A DNA stretch of 64,000 bases from Gammaproteobacteria bacterium HGW-Gammaproteobacteria-15 (GTDB lineage: Bacteria; Pseudomonadota; Gammaproteobacteria; Enterobacterales; Alteromonadaceae). Position 1 is the first letter of the stretch. Each line of letters begins with the position of its first letter. This document shows positions 58,024 through 64,000 of this stretch, piece after piece. The DNA lies in the NCBI GenBank assembly GCA_002840125.1, contig PGZF01000004.1, positions 310,001 to 374,000 on the forward strand. The letters run 5' to 3'. Under the pieces are notes generated by a model that saw only the letters and a list, made by a program, of their open reading frames with translations, had not been told where the DNA came from and did not search any database. Position numbers and translations under genes: made by a program.

Positions 58024-58485
58024 ATGCTTGATAAAATAGATCGTCAGATTTTGGAGTGCCTGCAGGAAAATGCCGAAGTTTCAGTGGCTGACATTGCCGA
58101 TCAGGTTGCGTTGTCGGCATCGGCTTGTTCGCGCCGTATTATGCGTTTAAAAGAGGAAGGCTATTTCACTAAAGTCATTGCCTTACTTGATAGAAAAAAG
58201 GCGAACTTACCCACCACTATTTTTCTGATTGTACGAACCGGGTGCCATTCTGCAGATTGGCTTGGGCAATTTCACACGGCGGTTTCAAGTATTCCTGAGA
58301 TAGTGGAAGTACATCGAGTAACGGGCAATTTTGACTACATTCTGAAAATTGTATTGCCCAACATAGAGTATTACGACGTAATTTATAAGCAGTTGCTGCA
58401 ACAGATGGAGCTATATGACATGTCGGCTTATATCTCAATGGAAACAGTTAAATTGTCTTCCGGATTGCCAATAACACATATGTGA
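58024..58485 (+). CDS. Lrp/AsnC-family transcriptional regulator 2
   Basis: A 153-residue regulator: [20 protein letters not shown], the helix-turn-helix [19 protein letters not shown], and a RAM domain. The ATG at 58024 has AGGGG 6 bases upstream; the in-frame GTG at 58018 would be part of that site. It is divergent from the racemase-receptor-amidohydrolase cluster, making it the likely local regulator with an amino acid as effector. About 30 percent similar to regulator 1 by eye. Confidence 0.92.
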   Translation: MLDKIDRQILECLQENAEVSVADIADQVALSASACSRRIMRLKEEGYFTKVIALLDRKKANLPTTIFLIVRTGCHSADWLGQFHTAVSSIPEIVEVHRVTGNFDYILKIVLPNIEYYDVIYKQLLQQMELYDMSAYISMETVKLSSGLPITHM

Positions 58486-58542
58486 CACAGGCTAACGGTT
58501 GACTATGCCGGTTCTATCTTTTTTGATGTAAAGCGCGGGTTT

Positions 58543-58570
58543 AAAAAGCCCTCATCACGAGGGCTTTTTT
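58543..58570. terminator. Bidirectional terminator
   Basis: AAAAAGCCCTC-ATCAC-GAGGGCTTTTTT between two convergent genes; A and T runs on both sides let it work in both directions. Confidence 0.92.
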
Positions 58571-58586
58571 ATGCTGGTTATATCGC

Positions 58587-60848
58587 TTATGGCTGGTATT
58601 CACTCACCAGCGTTAAGCCGCTTACTGCACGGAAGGCATATACAGAGAAATGCCAGACACCGGCTTGCGGGTTGTTAATAACGCAGGTTTCGCTATTGCC
58701 GTTTTTACTTGGCCGGCAATCATAGCTGCCGCTTGTAGGCTGGCTGCCATGCTTCACGTACAGATCGGCATCACCGCTGCCACCGCTGATCTCAACCGTT
58801 AGCTGGGCCATACCTTCTGGTACTTCCAGCGTATAGTGCTGCCAGGCACGGCGCGCTATGTTGATGTTGGTAATGGTTTCGCCACCGGCGTCTGGTAAAT
58901 CCGGTGCGGTAAAGCTGCCGGTCAGGTTGACACCGGTAAAGGCGCTGTACGCTACCAATTTAACAAAGTAAGTACCGGTTTGTGCCGGATCAATAGCACA
59001 GCTTTCGTTATTGCCAAACAGGTAAGGCCGGCAGTCCCAGTTTGATGCCGTTGGCTCGCTGCCAAACTTGACATACAAGTCAGCATCACCGGTGCCGCCG
59101 TTCATGACAAATGACAGGTTGCTAGCGCCGGCAGGTACGGCCAGGGTATACAGCAGTTCTTCACCGGCTGCAGCGCTGATGCCCGATACTGTTACGCCAT
59201 TGCTAAGCTCAGTGCCGGTTGGCGGTGGTGGCTCGTTATCGTCGCCATCGCCGTCACAGCCAAACTCGGCCAGATAATCTACCGCCGCTTTGGTTTGCAC
59301 CAAACCATAGCCATAAGAGGTGTCACGGCCAGCCGCGCCTAAATCTTCTGCTGTTGCTGCTAAAGCACTGCGGATTTGCGCATTGCTGCAATCCGGGTAA
59401 TGGCTCCATACCAGCGCTGCTACGCCGGCTACGTGCGGCGACGCCATAGAGGTGCCGTCCATCAGGCCGTAGTTAGACGGTTCAGCGAACAAGCTGGCAT
59501 CATTACCTACTTCAGCAAGCAATAACTGGCCGTCTTCCTGCGATACGCTTAACGCTACTATATTAGTAGTGGGGGCATCACCTAAAGTACCACTGAAATT
59601 GCCTGATTCATTGTTATAAATAACTGCACCAATACCGCCACCGGCCTGGCATGACTCCACTTTTTGTGCGAAAGACACTTCGCCACGCTGGATCAGACAT
59701 ATTTTATCGGCAACGTCGGTACAGGTATTTACTGCAAGGCCACAGCTGGCAAGCTCAGCATTTAAACTTGCCATGGCCGAACCTTCCAGCGGGTTAGTGC
59801 TGTAAGTGGTGCTGTTAACCGTCAGGCTGGTTTCCAGGCCTGTGCCGGTAGGATAAGTACTCATTACGGCAACGCCCGGGCCTGCCAGTTCTACCTGTGT
59901 ATTGCGCTGGGAGAAATCGGCGTGGGCTTTGGTGTCGTCAACTGCTGCAACAGAAACCACCGAATCATAAGATGCCGGATACGACATGGCGGTATTGCCG
60001 TCATTACCGGCAGCGGCAACAAGTAACACACCGGCGTCATAGGCGGCCTGCATGGCGTTGCGTTCAGTCACGTTTGAACCGGCGCCGCCCAAACTCATAT
60101 TAATGACGGTAGAGCCGTTTTGCACACAGGTATCTACTGCATGTGCCAGAGTAGAAGAATAACCCCAGCCACCGGCGTTAAATACTTTAATAATATGCAG
60201 TTTTACGTTGCCGTTGGGCAGCACACCCACAATGCCGACATCGTTATTCAGCGCAGCGATGGTACCGGCTACGTGCGTGCCGTGTGGGCCACCGGCGTCA
60301 AACCAGTTACCGGTGCCGATATCATTGGTGCCGGTGACATTGGCAGCGTTAAAATCTTCATGCGGTAAACCCAGGCCAGAGTCGATAACACATACCGTCT
60401 GATTAGAGGCAAACTGGTCACTAACCAGATCGGCCTGCACCATGGTGTAACCGTAAGGCACTTGCTGCGACATAGGAAAACGCGGTAAATCGCGTTCGAC
60501 ATATTCTACATTAGGATCTGCTTTTAATGCTTTAACCGCGGCAGGGCTTAGCTCGGCAGCTATGGCATTACGTTTGGCCAGCACATGGTGAACCCGGGCA
60601 CCTTGCCGGCTTAAGCGTTCACTGTTGCTGGTTAGTACAGACAGCGCATTGTCTTTTGCTGCTTTACTGCGGTTTAACAGCGGATCTTTACTCAGGCTGT
60701 TGTCTTTATATTTTACGATATAGCGCTCGCTACTGGCTTGTTCTGCCGCCTGGCGCAATGAGTCTGTTGATGCGGCCATGGCATTGGATATCGCGCTTGC
60801 CAATAAGCTAACGCCGATCAGTAGTACAGTGTGATGTGATCTGGACAT
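58587..60848 (-). CDS. Secreted S8 serine protease with PA insert and two PPC domains
   Basis: A 753-residue protease: signal peptide (1-25, NAMA), I9 propeptide (about 40-122), S8 domain with D156 (VIDSGLGLP), H189 (GPHGTHVAGT), oxyanion N282 (AAGNDGN) and S467 (GTSMASPHVAG), and a PA-like insert (about 345-455). Two bacterial pre-peptidase C-terminal domains close it (about 535-635 and 645-750), each with GDADLYVKxGS and a Cys pair. These are typical of Alteromonadales and Vibrio extracellular subtilases. ATG 60848 is chosen over GTG 60854 because GGAGG is 6 bases before it and would touch the GTG. Confidence 0.93.
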   Translation of the reverse strand: MSRSHHTVLLIGVSLLASAISNAMAASTDSLRQAAEQASSERYIVKYKDNSLSKDPLLNRSKAAKDNALSVLTSNSERLSRQGARVHHVLAKRNAIAAELSPAAVKALKADPNVEYVERDLPRFPMSQQVPYGYTMVQADLVSDQFASNQTVCVIDSGLGLPHEDFNAANVTGTNDIGTGNWFDAGGPHGTHVAGTIAALNNDVGIVGVLPNGNVKLHIIKVFNAGGWGYSSTLAHAVDTCVQNGSTVINMSLGGAGSNVTERNAMQAAYDAGVLLVAAAGNDGNTAMSYPASYDSVVSVAAVDDTKAHADFSQRNTQVELAGPGVAVMSTYPTGTGLETSLTVNSTTYSTNPLEGSAMASLNAELASCGLAVNTCTDVADKICLIQRGEVSFAQKVESCQAGGGIGAVIYNNESGNFSGTLGDAPTTNIVALSVSQEDGQLLLAEVGNDASLFAEPSNYGLMDGTSMASPHVAGVAALVWSHYPDCSNAQIRSALAATAEDLGAAGRDTSYGYGLVQTKAAVDYLAEFGCDGDGDDNEPPPPTGTELSNGVTVSGISAAAGEELLYTLAVPAGASNLSFVMNGGTGDADLYVKFGSEPTASNWDCRPYLFGNNESCAIDPAQTGTYFVKLVAYSAFTGVNLTGSFTAPDLPDAGGETITNINIARRAWQHYTLEVPEGMAQLTVEISGGSGDADLYVKHGSQPTSGSYDCRPSKNGNSETCVINNPQAGVWHFSVYAFRAVSGLTLVSEYQP

Positions 60849-60854
60849 GTTCAC

Positions 60855-61222
60855 CCTCCAGGTGATTTTTATAGTTTTTAAACTGTCAGAACCCGATACA
60901 ACGCGGACGGCAAAACTCGCAAACGGGGGGGAACTATTGTATTTACCTCAGTTATTGCCACAGGGTTGTTACCTGCCAGTTTCACTGATCTAATACAATT
61001 AGCTGTTTACGCTATAACAAATAATACTGTTATTCAAACTCATGTTTACATAAAAGCAGAAGATATCACTTAAGGTGTTGAATTTGTGTTTACTAATTTT
61101 TATCAGTTGTAATTTTATGTGCGGCGTAAAATTACCGGCTGCCGCTTGCATAGCACTGTTATCAGGCGTAAAGTTTAACCACTTTTGTAGAATGGCATCT
61201 TTGTTTTTAATCGGAATAAATA
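60855..61222. other. Divergent promoter region of S8 protease and oxyR
   Basis: About 370 bases of AT-rich DNA, with the GGAGG site of the protease at the left end and the GGAATAAATA leader of oxyR at the right. I see no small gene, tRNA or strong hairpin. The ATAATACTG and TAATACAATTAGC stretches are possible -10 elements, not firm enough to call. Confidence 0.6.
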
Positions 61223-62131
61223 ATGAAACGTTTGCCCAGTATTAAACAATTGCAATACCTGCTGGCGTTACATGAGCACCAGCACTTTGGCCGTGCTGCA
61301 GAAGCGTGTTATATCGGCCAGTCAACGCTCAGTGCGGCTATTGCTAATTTAGAAGAAACCATGGATGCGCAGCTGCTGGAGCGCGATCATAAAACCTTTA
61401 TTTTTACCCCGCTGGGCGAAGACGTGGTGCGCCAGGCGCGGCATATTATTGAGCAGTGCGGTGAATTAACTGAATTTGCCAAATGCCAGGGCAAGCCGAT
61501 GACAGGGCCGTTCCGCTTAGGTTGCATTCCCACCATAGCGCCTTTTGTCCTTAGTGAAGTGATGGCGTTGTGCCGCCAGCGTTACCCTGATTTACAGTTA
61601 TTGCTACGCGAAGACACCTCTGAAAACTCGTTGCATGCTTTAGCTGAAGGGCGGCTGGACATGGTGCTGCTGGCGCTGCCGTATGAAACCGGTGCGTTTC
61701 ACACTGAAGTGTTATCGCAGGATGCGTTTAAACTGGTGCTGCATAAAGACTGGCTAAACCGCGGCTTTAATCAGGATATCAGCCAATGGCCGGATGAAAG
61801 TATTTTTCTGCTGGAGCGTGAGCATTGCCTGACTAACCATGCGGTAAAAGCCTGTGAGCTGGAAGACAGCCGCAAGGTTAACCCATTTTTTGCCACCAGC
61901 CTGCACACCTTAACCCAGATGGTAAACAATAAACTGGGCGTGACGTTTATGCCGCAGATGGCGATTAACAGCGGACTGCTGGACGGCACCGAGTTGGTTA
62001 CGCAGGCACCCACAACCGGCAATGCTTACCGTGATATCGGCGTGGCCTGGCGGCCAACGTCAACCAAAGCGCGCAGCTACCGGCTGATGGCCGATTTGAT
62101 TAGCGAAGTGCTGCAACAAAAGTGCCGTTAA
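61223..62131 (+). CDS. oxyR: Hydrogen peroxide-responsive LysR regulator OxyR
   Basis: A 302-residue LysR-type regulator: HTH (HFGRAAEACYIGQSTLSAAI) and a substrate-like domain. The peroxide-sensing cysteines are C202 and C211 in EHCLTNHAVKACE, with the same nine-residue spacing as E. coli C199/C208, and the TSLHTLTQMVNN segment matches OxyR. This makes OxyR far more likely than another LysR protein. Oxidation to a disulphide would switch on peroxide-defence genes, none of which are in the window. Confidence 0.93.
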   Translation: MKRLPSIKQLQYLLALHEHQHFGRAAEACYIGQSTLSAAIANLEETMDAQLLERDHKTFIFTPLGEDVVRQARHIIEQCGELTEFAKCQGKPMTGPFRLGCIPTIAPFVLSEVMALCRQRYPDLQLLLREDTSENSLHALAEGRLDMVLLALPYETGAFHTEVLSQDAFKLVLHKDWLNRGFNQDISQWPDESIFLLEREHCLTNHAVKACELEDSRKVNPFFATSLHTLTQMVNNKLGVTFMPQMAINSGLLDGTELVTQAPTTGNAYRDIGVAWRPTSTKARSYRLMADLISEVLQQKCR

Positions 62132-62206
62132 GGCAGCTGTTCTGCTAAAATGCCGGCTGTTTTTTTACAGCCGTGCCCTCTGGTCGGTAAAGCCAAGGAA
62201 CCTTTT

Positions 62207-62266
62207 ATGTCAGTTACTTCTATGCCAGTTACTTCTGTCCCGGTTAAAAGTATGCAAGTCAGTGAT
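62207..62266 (+). repeat. 15-bp in-frame tandem repeat at the queA start
   Basis: Units at 62207, 62222 and 62237, with the canonical start as a fourth at 62252. The encoded pentapeptides are [15 protein letters not shown] and MQVSD. Units 1 and 2 differ by one base. Confidence 0.75.
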
Positions 62267-63277
62267 TTTTCATTCGAGCTGCCCGAGCAGCTTATTGCCC
62301 GTTTTCCCAAAGCCGAACGTTCATCCAGCCGCTTACTGGCCATGGACAAACACAGCGGCGTGCTACAACACCATATTTTTAAAGACTTAGCCGATTTTTT
62401 ACAGCCAGGTGACCTGTTGGTATTTAACAATACCAAAGTGATACCGGCGCGGCTGTTCGGCCAGAAAGCCTCCGGTGGCAAAGTAGAGGTGCTGGTAGAG
62501 CGCATGCTGGACGATAAGCGCTTTTTAGCCCACGTTCGCGCCAGTAAAGCGCCCAAGCCTGGCACAGAGCTGATACTGGAAAACAGTGCCAAAGTGGTAA
62601 TGAACCAGCGCCACGATGAGTTGTTTGAGTTGGAAGTAACAGGCGATGAGCCGGTACTTGAGATGCTGGAGCGTCTAGGCCATATGCCGCTGCCGCCTTA
62701 TATCGACCGGCCCGATAATGCTGAAGATAAAGCGCGTTATCAAACGGTATATAACGAAAAACCGGGTGCCGTCGCCGCGCCTACAGCCGGGCTGCATTTT
62801 GACCAGCCGCTGCTGGATAAGCTTAAAGCTAAAGGTGTTGAATTTGCTTATGTGACTTTGCACGTAGGCGCCGGTACTTTTCAGCCGGTGCGGGTGGCCA
62901 ATGTACTGGAGCACAAGATGCACGCCGAATATATTGAGGTGTCGCAGCAGGTGGTAGACGCCGTGGCCGCCTGCAAAGCGCGCGGTAACCGGGTGGTAGC
63001 CGTGGGTACAACCTCGGTACGTTCGCTGGAGTCGGCGGCGCAGCAGGGCGGCGGCAATTTGGTGGCCTATAACGGTGATACGCAGATTTTTATCTATCCG
63101 GGCTACGAATTTAAGGTGATTGACGCGCTTATAACTAACTTTCATCTGCCGGAATCTACGCTGATTATGCTGGTATCTGCGTTTAGCAGCCGCGATTATG
63201 TAATGAATGCCTATAACACTGCTATTGCAGAGCAATACCGGTTTTACTCTTACGGCGATGCGATGTTTATTAGTTAA
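62207..63277 (+). CDS. queA: S-adenosylmethionine:tRNA ribosyltransferase-isomerase
   Basis: Adds the cyclopentene-precursor ring from SAM to preQ1 in tRNA, the penultimate queuosine step. The protein (356 residues from 62207) matches E. coli Que[66 protein letters not shown] and [15 protein letters not shown]-like [15 protein letters not shown]. The family start is the ATG at 62252, but only 62207 has a ribosome-binding site (AAGGAA 7 bases upstream), so I call a 15-residue extension made of three repeat units. tgt follows and acts earlier in the same pathway. Confidence 0.95.
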   Translation: MSVTSMPVTSVPVKSMQVSDFSFELPEQLIARFPKAERSSSRLLAMDKHSGVLQHHIFKDLADFLQPGDLLVFNNTKVIPARLFGQKASGGKVEVLVERMLDDKRFLAHVRASKAPKPGTELILENSAKVVMNQRHDELFELEVTGDEPVLEMLERLGHMPLPPYIDRPDNAEDKARYQTVYNEKPGAVAAPTAGLHFDQPLLDKLKAKGVEFAYVTLHVGAGTFQPVRVANVLEHKMHAEYIEVSQQVVDAVAACKARGNRVVAVGTTSVRSLESAAQQGGGNLVAYNGDTQIFIYPGYEFKVIDALITNFHLPESTLIMLVSAFSSRDYVMNAYNTAIAEQYRFYSYGDAMFIS

Positions 63278-63306
63278 GCCTGCAAAAGCTGGTTGAATCC
63301 GCAGGC
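63278..63306 (+). other. Hairpin after queA
   Basis: GCCTGC (63278-63283) / GCAGGC (63301-63306), 17-base loop and no T run. Too weak for a firm terminator call. Confidence 0.35.
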
Positions 63307-63329
63307 CTAAATATGTTTAGCACATTGCT

Positions 63330-63450
63330 GGCAGAGCAGGGGCCGGGTGTTCTTATGCAGCAGCGGCAGGGATGCCGCGGAGGCTGAGACAGCACAGGGA
63401 TGTGCTGTTGAAGGCGGCGAAATAAGAATTTCCCGGCACCTGCCTTTGCA
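63330..63450. repeat. 120-bp palindromic, multi-hairpin intergenic element (MITE-like or structured RNA)
   Basis: Imperfect terminal inverted repeats of about 27 bases enclose the element: left arm 63330-63356 ending CCGGG, TG, TTCTTAT; right arm 63422-63449 beginning ATAAGAA, TTT, CCCGG. Inside are two perfect hairpins with identical GGGA loops: GCGGCA-GGGA-TGCCGC (63363-63378) and ACAGCACA-GGGA-TGTGCTGT (63389-63408). No ORF fits. It could be a small non-autonomous repeat of the kind scattered in Alteromonadales genomes, or a folded RNA; GGGA in hairpin loops also resembles CsrA-binding sites. Single copy in this window. Confidence 0.7.
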
Positions 63451-63471
63451 CCAAATTACACGATTTCATAG

Positions 63472-64000
<529 letters not shown>

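Noticed and set aside
63330-63450. CRISPR array or tRNA gene between queA and tgt
   Set aside because: There is no regularly spaced direct repeat and no cloverleaf or anticodon arm; the structure is inverted repeats with two short hairpins.

Overview
The window is a contiguous, gene-dense chromosomal segment of a marine or aquatic gammaproteobacterium, most like the Rheinheimera/Alishewanella/Arsukibacterium group of Alteromonadales-type bacteria. This rests on E. coli-like housekeeping proteins (CoaD, Kbl, Tdh, PhoB/PhoR, Ppk, OxyR, QueA, Tgt), large PstC and PstA permeases, many TonB-dependent receptors, secreted subtilases with PA and PPC domains, and a PEP-CTERM protein. The genus is inference. 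I see no rRNA, tRNA, CRISPR array, insertion sequence or prophage.

Layout. 0-5.2 kb: the tail of an MFS-type permease, a Wzi-like outer-membrane protein overlapping coaD, a TetR regulator, and the threonine-degradation pair kbl-tdh. 5.4-10.3 kb: an exported PEP-CTERM protein, a large secreted S8 protease and a membrane diguanylate cyclase. 10.3-27 kb: a phosphate-starvation island (two PstS paralogues, pstC-pstA-pstB-phoU, two porins, phoB-phoR), interrupted by a laminarinase-type GH16 lipoprotein and its TonB receptor. 27-33.3 kb: mixed metabolic genes (unknown protein plus SDR; M20 amidohydrolase, tag, GNAT; MBL hydrolase; CorA). 33.4-36.9 kb: an arsenic operon (arsR-arsH-acr3-phosphatase) and a ParDE module. 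37-44.6 kb: a second phosphate block (ppk-ppx on the minus strand; a second phoU, a DUF47 protein and a Pit transporter on the plus strand). 44.7-58.5 kb: amino-acid and peptide metabolism under two Lrp-type regulators. 58.6-64 kb: a second secreted S8 protease, oxyR, queA and the start of tgt.

How it works together. Several phosphate promoters carry readable PhoB boxes (7-mers near CTGTCAT at 11-bp spacing): pstC, both porins, phoB, ppk and, weakly, the second pstS. The segment therefore appears to hold the sensor, high- and low-affinity uptake, outer-membrane entry and polyphosphate storage together. The 48-58 kb block reads as one uptake-and-breakdown locus: racemase, TonB receptor, two amidohydrolases flanking a third that has lost its metal-binding HxH motif, and a dicarboxylate/amino-acid symporter, with a divergent Lrp-type regulator. 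Its substrate is unknown and it is the best candidate here for an undescribed pathway.

Other unusual items: a 120-bp palindromic element with two GGGA-loop hairpins between queA and tgt; a QueA whose start region is a 15-bp tandem repeat; an HCX5R phosphatase in an ars operon that lacks arsC; and a LacI/CcpA-like operator before the GH16 gene.
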